Position numbers and translations under genes: made by a program | Part shown: positions 1 to 6,491 of the stretch, one piece after another | Layout of the letters: each line of letters begins with the position of its first letter | Numbering within the stretch: the first letter of the stretch is position 1 | From: Chthoniobacteraceae bacterium | GTDB taxonomy: Bacteria; Verrucomicrobiota; Verrucomicrobiia; Chthoniobacterales; Chthoniobacteraceae | Assembly (NCBI GenBank): GCA_947478975.1 | Contig: CANJYI010000162.1 | Location: 1-6,491 of the forward strand | DNA length: 6,491 bases | Direction of reading: 5' to 3' | Notes under the pieces: generated by a model | The model's input: the letters and a program-made list of their open reading frames with translations, nothing else | Database searches by the model: none | Told to the model about the DNA's origin: nothing

Positions 1-821
1 AGCAGGAGCACGGCATCGGGCTTTCCGGCGCCATCTGAAAGCAACACCACACCACCCGCCCGCTCCTCCAGCTTGGTCGCCTCCGGCACCTCCGCCACAA
101 AGACCGTCGAAGCGGCTCCCGGGCTTTTCACCTGAAAAGAACGCACAAGCGCGGCCGCATCTCCCGCTCCTTCCATCCCCGGGGATTCCAACAGGCGGGC
201 GGCTCCCACCGTGTACTCGAGAACCACCCGGTTTCCATTGCGGTGCAATCCCTTGTACTTGGCCCACTCCGCCGGCAACGGGCCGTAGGGAATCGTGGAC
301 GCGCCGAAGCCCTTGGGCAATTCACGCGGATCCTTGAAACTGGCAGCCTTGCTCCAACCCGGCAGGGCCGAGGTGCGGAAGACCACGCTGCCTACCGGGC
401 CCGGATTGCCGCCGTGGGAACCGCTGAAGGCGACCCCCTTGAAATCAAGGAACCCGCCAGTCCACCCGCCGGTGCAGCGCAGCAGGTCGGTATCAAAGAC
501 CACCGTTCCCTCGAGTTGCTCCCCTACCCTGACGGCCACGCCCTTGGGAGTGGACCCGGGATTTTCCCCCGGCATCTGGACGCTCAAGTTCAGAAATGGG
601 CCGTAGTCCATGTCCCACTTTTTGCGCTCGGGTGCGGGCTTCTGGGCCGCGGCGTCGGCTGCGAACAAGGCAAGCGCGCCCAGAAAAATCCCGCAAACTT
701 GGCGCCCAGCGCGCGAGGTTCGGAAACCACCACCGCCTCCCTGCGGCTCCGCTATCGGGCTCGCAGGTTCTGGTGGCGTGTGCAAACGGGAGGAGGAGGA
801 AAGCGGGCGTCTGGCGTTCAT
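1..821 (-). CDS. DUF6797-type exported protein, N-terminal part (3' end beyond window)
   Basis: 273 codons are open from ATG 821-819 to the left edge, with no stop. An in-frame TAG at 857-855 lies upstream and there is no other ATG between, so this is the first usable start. No Shine-Dalgarno sequence precedes it (the upstream stretch is CT-rich). Residues 1-41 are Ser/Pro/Gly-rich and basic near the end. Residues 42-59 (VCGIFLGALALFAADAAA) form a hydrophobic, Ala-ending signal-peptide-like segment. From residue 69 the mature part reads WDMDYGPFLNLSV, then KGVAVRVG, VVFDTDLLR (107-115), GGWTGGFLDFKGVAF, HGGNP (136-140), PYGPLPAEWAKYKGL (178-192) and NRVVLEYTVG (197-206). From memory this is the signature of DUF6797, found in Verrucomicrobia and Planctomycetes, often in large periplasmic proteins with cytochrome c or heme-binding modules. 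No CxxCH motif is present here, as expected if such a module lies in the missing C-terminus. The function of the domain is unknown to me. The export prediction is inference from the hydrophobic segment. Confidence 0.78.
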   Translation of the reverse strand, partial: MNARRPLSSSSRLHTPPEPASPIAEPQGGGGGFRTSRAGRQVCGIFLGALALFAADAAAQKPAPERKKWDMDYGPFLNLSVQMPGENPGSTPKGVAVRVGEQLEGTVVFDTDLLRCTGGWTGGFLDFKGVAFSGSHGGNPGPVGSVVFRTSALPGWSKAASFKDPRELPKGFGASTIPYGPLPAEWAKYKGLHRNGNRVVLEYTVGAARLLESPGMEGAGDAAALVRSFQVKSPGAASTVFVAEVPEATKLEERAGGVVLLSDGAGKPDAVLL

Positions 822-880
822 AGGTCGGGAGGAAGGAGCTGTGCGGGCACCTTTCTAGGAGAAAAGCCCGGCGGAGGAAA

Positions 881-890
881 CCGATATCGG
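881..890. promoter_or_regulatory. 10-bp perfect palindrome CCGATATCGG (possible operator)
   Basis: CCGATATCGG is a perfect palindrome whose symmetry does not extend into the flanks. It ends 59 bases upstream of the ATG of the DUF6797-type gene, a plausible place for a dimeric regulator to bind. A palindrome of this length can easily occur by chance in 270 bp of GC-rich spacer, and no second copy is seen, so a regulatory role is only a suggestion. Confidence 0.15.
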
Positions 891-1012
891 AGCGGCCAGC
901 CCCCGGCAACCACCCCGACAAAAAAACCGCAACTGGAAGGTTCTTAGCTACTTTCAGCGCAAACAAGCCCAGCGGGAGCAGGTAATGCCGTAAACTGACT
1001 ATTCAGAAAGAC

Positions 1013-1089
1013 ATCCGCAGATTTCACAAATCACCGCAGATAAGAACAAACCCCAGACACCATCTGCTTCATCTGCTACATCTGCGGAT
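1013..1089. repeat. Imperfect inverted repeat with ATCTGC/GCAGAT-periodic arms, possible 3' hairpin
   Basis: The outer arms ATCCGCAGAT (1013-1022) and ATCTGCGGAT (1080-1089) are perfect 10-bp reverse complements. The inner arms also pair: GCAGAT at 1036-1041 faces ATCTGC at 1062-1067, and the middle segments match only partly. The element starts two bases after the stop codon of the Ig-array gene, so its transcript would carry a roughly 29-base imperfect stem closing a loop of about 20 bases. It could stabilise or end that mRNA, but no T-tract follows on the minus strand (the sequence after it is TGTCTTTCTGAATAG), so intrinsic termination is not supported. From memory, similar intergenic repeats built on ATCTGCG words recur across many environmental bacterial genomes, including Verrucomicrobia. 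This copy probably belongs to such a dispersed family, but that needs a genome search. Confidence 0.7.
1062..1088 (+). repeat. Three 9-bp tandem units beginning ATCTGC
   Basis: Three consecutive 9-base units start at 1062, 1071 and 1080 and read ATCTGCTTC, ATCTGCTAC and ATCTGCGGA. They share the first six bases and form the right arm of the larger inverted repeat. The left arm has the complementary word GCAGAT at 1017 and 1036, with a decayed middle copy between. The 9-base period suggests growth by slippage or unit duplication, followed by decay of the left arm. Confidence 0.75.
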
Positions 1090-1091
1090 CC

Positions 1092-4000
1092 CTACTCTCC
1101 CTTCGGTGCGGAGGCGGCGGCTGCCGAAAGGGCGGCTTTGAGTTGTGCCAGAACGGTGTTCCAATCCAGCACCGCGCCGAGCGACAGGACCCGCTCACGC
1201 GACCAGAGCAAGTCCACATCCAGCGAGCGCTCCGCATCGTAGCCACCGGAGAGAAGCTCGGGTGCGCCAAAGACGGCTGCGTCTCCAGCGATCTCGACGC
1301 TGCCGCCCAGCACGAAGGTGCTCAGCGGGGTGCCTTCCTTTGTGGCAATGACCGAGAACTCCGACTGCGCGTTACTTGCCGCGTCGGTGAGCTGCTGCTC
1401 AGCGGCAGTCCAGTCTGGGTTGGACACTTGCTGGTCGGCCCAGAGCCAGGCGGAGCGGCCGGCGGTGACGGCCACAACCTTCCCGGCTTCGAGCACCTGC
1501 TTGCGCTCGAGCACCCAGAAGCCGCTGACGGCACTGCCCGTGCCGGACGGATTCAGCCCGCTCGCATCAAAGATCCACCAAGGAGTAAAGGCGGGCGCCG
1601 CCAGCGTGCCTTCGGCGCCTTTGGCGCCGGTGAGCGTGGAAGGGGTGGCGCCCACGACTTGGACCAGCCTAGCGGAAGCCTCGACGAACACCGTGGGATC
1701 GGCGACGTCGGAGACGCGCACCGTGTAGACGGCGAAATCCACGCTGGTGGCCGAAGCGATCCGCAGAACATCACCGGTGACGCTCGTGAGCTTTGTCGTA
1801 CCGCGGAACCATTCGTAGCTGAGCGCCTTGGCACTGGGGTACTTGACTGCCACGGCGAAGGCGACCTTGGCACCAAGCGGGACGGTCTGGGAGGCGAGCG
1901 AAGCGCGCAACTCAGGCACGACGCTCAATGTCAGGGAGGCGAGTCCGGTGACCGGCTGCTGGACGCCGTCGGAAACCTCCACGCTGTAGGTGCCCACATC
2001 CGTCGACGTAACCGGGTTGATGCTCAGCTGGGGCTTGGCTTCGCCGGCAAGCAGCACGCGGGAAGCCCCCGCACCGCGGTACCACTTGTACGTGAGCGTC
2101 CGCTCGGGCTTGGCACCGCGCACCGTGGCGAGCAGGCTCACCCCCTGTCCGAGCGTGACGCGCTTGGGCACGTCTACGCTCACCGCAAAGAGCGCCTCAA
2201 TGGATAGCTGTGCGGGTTCGCTCAACACGGCGCCTGCCGCGTTGGAAACCTCTGCCTGGTAGTTGCCTGCGTTTTCAAGCGTGAGCGGGCCGACACTAAT
2301 CGTTGCCTGCGTTGCACCCGAAACGAGTGTGCCGTCCTTAAACCAGCGGTACTTGAGTGTACCGCCGCCTGCGGCAAGCACGGAGAACTGGGCAGTCCCG
2401 CCTTCGAGCGTGGCAACATCCTTGGGGCTCTGCTGGATGTCCACCTTGGTGGACACGGCCAGCGGCAGCCAGTCGCTGAGCACCTTGGCGTCGGCCGTGG
2501 CAACTTCAACCTGGTATTCACCAGCATCGGAGAGCTTGGCTGCCTTGAGTAGCAGCACCGAGGCGGTGGCGCCCTCGACGCTTGCTGAGTTGACCACATC
2601 GGACGCAACAGCCACAGAGGAAGTACGGTGGCGCCACTTGTAAGAAAGGGGCTTCGCGCTCACTGCCTTGGCTTCGAGGCGCAGCCCGTCTCCGAGGGCG
2701 GCGGCGGCGGGAACCGATACGGAAACCAGATGCGGATCGACCACCAGGGTCACCGGGGTGCTGTAGACAAAGTTGGCGTCGTTGGATATGACCACCTCGT
2801 AAACGCCTGCCAGCCCGTTGGCTGCCGCGCCCAGAGTGAAGGTGTTGCTGGTTCCCGAACCGATGGCGACGCCGTCCTTGCGGAATTGATAGGTCAGCAC
2901 GCCTGTGCCGGTCGCGGTGACGGCGAGGGTGAGCGAGGGTGCGTTGAGCTGCCCGGGGGCGGCGGGGAGCGCTACTCCGTTGGTCAGGCCGTTGATGCGC
3001 AGTTCCTCGGTGATCTTGAGATCTCCCGCCGGAGCAATGACGAGCGTGGCGGCGGCGCTGGTGGCCGAAGCGATGGAATTGGAAGCGACCGCGCGGAAGA
3101 CTGCGCCGTTGAGCGCGCCTGCGGAATCCAGCGAAGTGAAGGACAGCAGAGGTCCGGTGGCTAGCCGCGTGGTTCCAGGCACGTAGAACGGCAGGAACTG
3201 GAGGGTGCCCGCCGAGAGGGTGCCCTTGAGCCACTGGTAGGAAACATCGTCGCCATCGGCCTCGACGCGGAAGCTGGCAGAACTGCCATGCACCACGGTG
3301 AGGGAAAGCGGGTCTTTGGTGATCTTCGGCTTCAGGTTGACCGAGACGTTGACCGGGGAACTCACGGTGACCCCGTAGGCGTTGGAGATGAGCAGTTCGT
3401 AACGGCCTGCATCTGCCTTGGAGGCGCTTGGGAAAGCCAGCTGAAAGCTTCTCGGGACGATCGTGACCTGTCCCGTGGTGGGACGGGCCTCGGTGGTCGG
3501 CAGAAGGACGCCGTCTTTGCGCCAGGAATAGCTGACGGGCGAGGTGGCGTCCGCTCGGACGGTACCGCTGAGGACAAAGGAGCTGCCTTCATTGACCTGG
3601 ACCAAACCGTTGGCAGCGGAAACGACCGTGCCGGCGACTTGGAGTTCTGCGGAGGCAAGCTGCGGCGGTGCGAAGACAGTGAGGCGACCGAGGAGATAAG
3701 GCTCCGAGGGCTTGGTCTTGGAGGCGCCCGCAATGGAGAAGGCGTTGCGGAGTGTGACCCCGTAATAGCCTGCCATGTCAGCGGTCACAGGCCCGGTTTC
3801 AAAGGTGGCCGTTTGTGCGCTGGGACCGTTTGCTTCCTCCCACGGCTGCGCAAGGTCGCGGCGGTAGTGCCATTGGAATTCAGGCTCAAACCCGGTGGCC
3901 GCAGCGGTAAAGGCGGTGCGTTCCCCCACGATGAGAGACATGCTCTGCAGCTTGAGACCTGTGGCGAAAGCCACCGGATCGTTCACCACCAACCGTGCGG

Positions 4001-6491
4001 GTGCGCTTTCGACAAAGCCCCCGACCTTTCCGGAGATGCGCACCTTATAGTTGGCGTCGTCGGTTTCCTGAACCGACTTCAGATTGAGCGTGGAGGCGTT
4101 CTGTCCTTCCAAGACCTTCCAACCACGGGTCCGGTTGTCCTGCACAAACCACTGGAAGGGCTTGCTTTCAAGCAACGCGCCGGTCCAGGAGGCAGTCAAA
4201 GTCACTTCGCCTCCCGGGTTTACGGCGGTCGGACTGACCGCCACTCCCGTGGAAACAATCCGTTTGAGAACGGTGACATGGGCTAGCTCGGAACTTACGG
4301 TCGCCGCGGAGTTACTCACTTCCAACCTGTAGTCACCGTCGTCGGCATCCGTGACACCAACAATTTTGTAAGTGCTCGTGGTGGCACCGGGCATCTGGAA
4401 CCAGTCGGGAGTACCCGTCGGACGGAAGAACCACTGGAAGCGGGTGTCTAGCGTGACGAGGACGCCGGCACTCAGCGTCGCTGTCTCGCCGGGGAGGCGA
4501 ACCTGGGATTCGGGCTGTTGCTTGGTGCCGGGGATGGTTCCGTCGAGGAAGACCGGGGCGGCGACAACGACAAGCTTCCAGGGAATGATGTCGAGGAGCT
4601 TGGTGCCGTCGGCCAGTGAGATGCTGGTGACGTACTCCGCGGCGTCAGAGGGGACGACGTTACGCACCACGAGGGTGGCGGCGTCTGCGCCCTTGGAAGC
4701 GGCGGAGATGGGCTTGCCGTCGACGCGGCGCCAGGCATAGCGGAAGCCGTCTCCGATTGCGTAGGAGCGAAGGGTGACGGTGTCGCCTTCGTTGGCAAGG
4801 AGGGTTTGCTGGGCTTTGCGCTGGGCAATGTCGGCTTCGGCGGTGGGTAGGCCAATGGGATCGGCTGCGTTGACGAAGACCAGGGCCGGGATGCTCATCG
4901 TGGCGGCCGAGGCGGCCGATACCACCACATAGTAGTAACCGGTGTCCTTGGAAGAGACGTTGGCGAAGGTCAGCGTATCCAGGGTGCCGCCTGTGATGGG
5001 AATCCCCGCCTTGGTGCCATCGGTGTAGTACCAGGCGTAGGTCAGCCCCGTGGCGACAGGCGGCTTCATCGCGACCTTGAGGGTCACGGTCTGGCCGACG
5101 CGCACGGATTGGGCCGCCGGATGTGTCAGGATTTCAGGGCCTACATCAACTTTCTTGAGTTCGAAGTCCTTCACTGTCACCGGTTCTCCGCCGAGAGGCC
5201 CTGTGATGCTGACCTGATACTTGGCGAAGTCCTCGGCCTTGACGGAAGCTAAGGCGAGGGTGTCGCCCGTGACAGCAAGCGCTTCAAGACCGTTGGGGCC
5301 GACGCGGCTCCAGCTGTATTGCAACGGCCCGGTGCCTGCAGCAAGGACGCGGAAGGAGGCGCGACCGCCAAGCTGGGCGCTTTGGCTGGAGGGCACCGCG
5401 AGGATGCTGACCTTCTCGATGACCTGCACGCTGATCTTGCGCGAAAAGACACGGCCGATTTCAATGGCGCCCGAAGCGTCGAGATAGTTGCGCACTTCCA
5501 GGTCGAACAAGCCGGTGTCAAACACGCTGAGCTTGGCGCGGGAGAGTTCCGGCTTGGTTTCCCCGGCAAGCGGGACCCCGTTTCTGCGCCACTGGTATTT
5601 CAAAACGCCGTCGCCACCTGCGGTGATGGCAAGATTGAGCGTGCCGCCCTGGGCCAGCTTGAGGTCGGCCGGTTCGTTGATGATGAAGGCGGGCACGCTG
5701 ACGGCGAGCTTGGTCACCTTCGAGAGGACGCCGTTGGGGTCCACTGGGTTTGCCACGCGCGCCTGGTAGTCGCCGGAGTCGACTGCGGTGATTCCGCTGA
5801 TGCGCAGGACCGAACTGGTGCCGCCGGGAATGGGTGCGCCGTTGCGCAGCCACTGGTAGGTGAACGGCCCGGTCCCGGTGGCCTCGACACGGAATTCAAC
5901 CGTTGCGCCCGGAGTGGCGGTCTGGACCGTGGCCTCCTTGGGAGAAGTGATGATCACGGGCTTGTTGACGGTGACGCGTGAGAGCGTGCTAGTGATCCGG
6001 CCGGTGGGGCCTGTGACAATCACCAGATAAACGCCTTCGTCAGAAACCGACCCATGTTCAATGCGCAGCGTTCTGGCGGTTTGGCCAGCAAGCACCTGCG
6101 AGGCGCGGCCGATGCCCCTGATCCACTGGTAGGTGGCGCCTTCGCTCCAGGTGGTGGTCACTGAAAGCTGGATCGGCTGGCCCGGATTGACCGTCAGCTT
6201 GGGTACAGGCTGTGTGACGATCCGCAGAATATCGGTGGTCTTGAGTTGGATTGCCCTGCTGGTGGCGCGCTCGCTGCCGTTGGAAACCACAACATCGTAA
6301 AGGCCTGCGTGTTTGAGCTGAACCGCGGGAATATCCAGCTGGGCTCTGACTGCTCCGTAGATGTTCACGCCGTTGAAACGCCACTGGTAACGGTAGGAAC
6401 CACCAAGGTCGGAAGTCGCCTTTGCCACGATCGTGAGGCGCTCGCGCACATTCAGGGTCAACACACTCGCGTCGGGTGCCAAGGCCACCTC
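1092..6491 (-). CDS. Giant tandem Ig-like domain protein, C-terminal 1,799 residues (5' end beyond window)
   Basis: The frame is open from the right edge to TAG at 1094-1092. The GTG at 6488-6486 is not a credible start: the frame continues upstream as GAG, and the protein begins inside an Ig-like domain, so the true N-terminus and any signal peptide are missing. Residue numbers here count from that GTG. Residues 1-1613 are 17 Ig-like domains and 1614-1798 an unrecognised Trp-rich region. Typical features are PxxxxxxxG near the start of a domain, YQW + xxxG in the middle, and DxGxYxVxVSN near the end. There is not a single cysteine, so the Ig folds lack the classical disulfide. No PEP-CTERM, LPXTG, type IX sorting or autotransporter barrel signal is visible at the C-terminus, which ends AAASAPKGE. 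A role as a surface or secreted adhesin or spacer is inferred from the architecture, and no ligand can be named. Similar Ig-array proteins are common in Verrucomicrobia (established knowledge). Confidence 0.93.
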   Translation of the reverse strand, partial: EVALAPDASVLTLNVRERLTIVAKATSDLGGSYRYQWRFNGVNIYGAVRAQLDIPAVQLKHAGLYDVVVSNGSERATSRAIQLKTTDILRIVTQPVPKLTVNPGQPIQLSVTTTWSEGATYQWIRGIGRASQVLAGQTARTLRIEHGSVSDEGVYLVIVTGPTGRITSTLSRVTVNKPVIITSPKEATVQTATPGATVEFRVEATGTGPFTYQWLRNGAPIPGGTSSVLRISGITAVDSGDYQARVANPVDPNGVLSKVTKLAVSVPAFIINEPADLKLAQGGTLNLAITAGGDGVLKYQWRRNGVPLAGETKPELSRAKLSVFDTGLFDLEVRNYLDASGAIEIGRVFSRKISVQVIEKVSILAVPSSQSAQLGGRASFRVLAAGTGPLQYSWSRVGPNGLEALAVTGDTLALASVKAEDFAKYQVSITGPLGGEPVTVKDFELKKVDVGPEILTHPAAQSVRVGQTVTLKVAMKPPVATGLTYAWYYTDGTKAGIPITGGTLDTLTFANVSSKDTGYYYVVVSAASAATMSIPALVFVNAADPIGLPTAEADIAQRKAQQTLLANEGDTVTLRSYAIGDGFRYAWRRVDGKPISAASKGADAATLVVRNVVPSDAAEYVTSISLADGTKLLDIIPWKLVVVAAPVFLDGTIPGTKQQPESQVRLPGETATLSAGVLVTLDTRFQWFFRPTGTPDWFQMPGATTSTYKIVGVTDADDGDYRLEVSNSAATVSSELAHVTVLKRIVSTGVAVSPTAVNPGGEVTLTASWTGALLESKPFQWFVQDNRTRGWKVLEGQNASTLNLKSVQETDDANYKVRISGKVGGFVESAPARLVVNDPVAFATGLKLQSMSLIVGERTAFTAAATGFEPEFQWHYRRDLAQPWEEANGPSAQTATFETGPVTADMAGYYGVTLRNAFSIAGASKTKPSEPYLLGRLTVFAPPQLASAELQVAGTVVSAANGLVQVNEGSSFVLSGTVRADATSPVSYSWRKDGVLLPTTEARPTTGQVTIVPRSFQLAFPSASKADAGRYELLISNAYGVTVSSPVNVSVNLKPKITKDPLSLTVVHGSSASFRVEADGDDVSYQWLKGTLSAGTLQFLPFYVPGTTRLATGPLLSFTSLDSAGALNGAVFRAVASNSIASATSAAATLVIAPAGDLKITEELRINGLTNGVALPAAPGQLNAPSLTLAVTATGTGVLTYQFRKDGVAIGSGTSNTFTLGAAANGLAGVYEVVISNDANFVYSTPVTLVVDPHLVSVSVPAAAALGDGLRLEAKAVSAKPLSYKWRHRTSSVAVASDVVNSASVEGATASVLLLKAAKLSDAGEYQVEVATADAKVLSDWLPLAVSTKVDIQQSPKDVATLEGGTAQFSVLAAGGGTLKYRWFKDGTLVSGATQATISVGPLTLENAGNYQAEVSNAAGAVLSEPAQLSIEALFAVSVDVPKRVTLGQGVSLLATVRGAKPERTLTYKWYRGAGASRVLLAGEAKPQLSINPVTSTDVGTYSVEVSDGVQQPVTGLASLTLSVVPELRASLASQTVPLGAKVAFAVAVKYPSAKALSYEWFRGTTKLTSVTGDVLRIASATSVDFAVYTVRVSDVADPTVFVEASARLVQVVGATPSTLTGAKGAEGTLAAPAFTPWWIFDASGLNPSGTGSAVSGFWVLERKQVLEAGKVVAVTAGRSAWLWADQQVSNPDWTAAEQQLTDAASNAQSEFSVIATKEGTPLSTFVLGGSVEIAGDAAVFGAPELLSGGYDAERSLDVDLLWSRERVLSLGAVLDWNTVLAQLKAALSAAAASAPKGE
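1095..1649 (-). other. Unrecognised Trp-rich C-terminal region of the Ig-array protein
   Basis: Residues 1614-1798 break the Ig pattern: there is no YxW / DxGxY pair with Ig spacing. The region opens with a Gly/Ala/Thr-rich linker (TLTGAKGAEGTLAAPA), followed by TPWWIFDASGL, SGFWVLERKQVL and GRSAWLWADQQV. It holds eight Trp (residues 1637, 1638, 1658, 1681, 1683, 1693, 1762, 1776). A mixed Ser/Thr/Gly stretch (STFVLGGSVEIAGDAAVFG) follows, and then a probable helix near the end (DWNTVLAQLKAALSAAAASA). Possible roles are a terminal binding or capping domain, or a sorting signal of a type I do not know. It is too long and lacks the motif for PEP-CTERM and is not a beta-barrel. No function is claimed. 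Confidence 0.55.
1650..6491 (-). repeat. Array of 17 tandem Ig-like domains
   Basis: Approximate domain spans in coding order: 1, 6491-6231; 2, 6230-5958; 3, 5957-5691; 4, 5690-5415; 5, 5414-5145; 6, 5144-4851; 7, 4850-4554; 8, 4553-4260; 9, 4259-3975; 10, 3974-3663; 11, 3662-3327; 12, 3326-3024; 13, 3023-2733; 14, 2732-2445; 15, 2444-2190; 16, 2189-1914; 17, 1913-1650. The core Trp is seen at residues 36, 122, 213, 300, 393, 486, 586, 686, 780, 873, 989, 1086, 1285, 1382, 1469 and 1560. Domain 13 has Phe1202 instead. The F-strand Tyr motif is present in most (for example DSGDYQARVAN in 3, DAGRYELLISN in 11), is Phe in 4 (DTGLFDLEVRN) and is replaced by a different form in 12. Domains are clearly diverged at DNA level, so this is an old array rather than a recent expansion. 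The codons for YQW (CCACTGGTA on the plus strand) remain identical in domains 1, 2, 3, 4 and 12. Domains 10 and 11 carry extra loops. Boundaries are by eye, accurate to about 5 residues. Confidence 0.88.

Larger units (their letters stand above)
822..1091. other. Intergenic spacer, no gene
   Basis: These 270 bp separate the two minus-strand genes. The end next to the Ig gene holds the inverted repeat described separately. The rest (822-1012) has no ORF with convincing protein-like composition. Read on the minus strand, there is a run of seven T at 926-920 preceded only by a possible 4-bp AACC/GGTT stem, too weak to call a terminator. TTGCCG followed 17 bases later by TATCGG is a poor sigma-70-like match. 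The gene at 821-1 presumably has its promoter here, but I cannot place it. Confidence 0.6.

Noticed and set aside
920..926. T7 run on the minus strand as a rho-independent terminator of the Ig gene
   Set aside because: Only a 4-bp AACC/GGTT stem with a 10-base loop precedes it, too weak for an intrinsic terminator.
493..966. Minus-strand ORF of 157 codons starting MFALKVAKN with a hydrophobic start
   Set aside because: It overlaps the DUF6797-type gene in another frame, and its later part is Arg/Gly-rich shadow translation. The overlapping frame shows clear family motifs.
999..1091. Stop-codon readthrough: 30 open codons follow TAG 1094-1092, with the repeat encoding AD-x units, up to TAG 1001-999
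   Set aside because: A 9-base repeat is likely to stay open in one frame by chance. The extension contains several Cys while the main protein has none, and nothing suggests recoding.
2022..2051. Recent duplication between domain 16 (LAGEAKPQLS) and domain 4 (LAGETKPELS at 5541-5570)
   Set aside because: Only 22 of 30 bases match and similarity stops at the motif edges. Other domains show looser versions of the same loop, so this is ordinary array consensus.
1143..2207. Plus-strand ORF of 354 codons opposite the Ig array
   Set aside because: It is a GC-rich antisense shadow: composition is rich in Arg/Gly/His, there is no domain-like pattern, and the minus strand carries an obvious repetitive protein.
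3288..4286. Plus-strand ORF of 332 codons opposite domains 8-12
   Set aside because: The same antisense shadow effect applies. No start signal, motif or repeat consistent with a real protein was seen.
6486..6488. GTG as the start codon of the Ig-array gene
   Set aside because: The frame is open upstream to the window edge and the protein starts within an Ig-like domain without a signal peptide, so the gene is cut by the edge.

Overview
The window is GC-rich bacterial DNA with two genes, both on the minus strand and both cut by a window edge. The style of both products points to a PVC-group bacterium, most likely Verrucomicrobia (Opitutaceae-like). One is a giant tandem Ig-like protein with YQWxxNG / DxGxYxVxVSN repeats. 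The other starts with the MDYGPFLN...FDTDLLR...WTGGFL...GPLP.EWAKYKG pattern of DUF6797, a family I associate with Verrucomicrobia and Planctomycetes. This assignment is inference from protein style, not from a marker gene.

Layout from right to left, the direction of transcription. Positions 6491 to 1092 hold the C-terminal 1,799 residues of a very large protein whose start lies beyond the right edge. It consists of 17 consecutive Ig-like domains of about 85-112 residues, followed by a 185-residue tryptophan-rich C-terminal region that I do not recognise. The whole visible protein has no cysteine. Just after its stop codon lies a 77-bp imperfect inverted repeat (1013-1089) whose arms are built from a GCAGAT/ATCTGC word repeated every 9-10 bases. 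The remaining spacer has no gene and no convincing promoter.

Positions 821 to 1 hold the first 273 codons of the second gene. It encodes an exported protein with an unusually long N-terminal stretch before its signal-like segment, then a DUF6797-type domain. The C-terminal part, which in this family often carries a cytochrome c or other redox module, is outside the window.

The two genes are codirectional but separated by 270 bp with a hairpin-forming repeat between them, so cotranscription is not shown. Both products look extracytoplasmic. The Ig protein is probably a cell-surface or secreted adhesion or scaffold protein, and the DUF6797 protein is probably periplasmic. No mobile element, RNA gene or CRISPR array is visible. 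I found no clear new multi-gene system. The points most worth checking are the inverted repeat, the unrecognised C-terminal region, and the cysteine-free Ig array.
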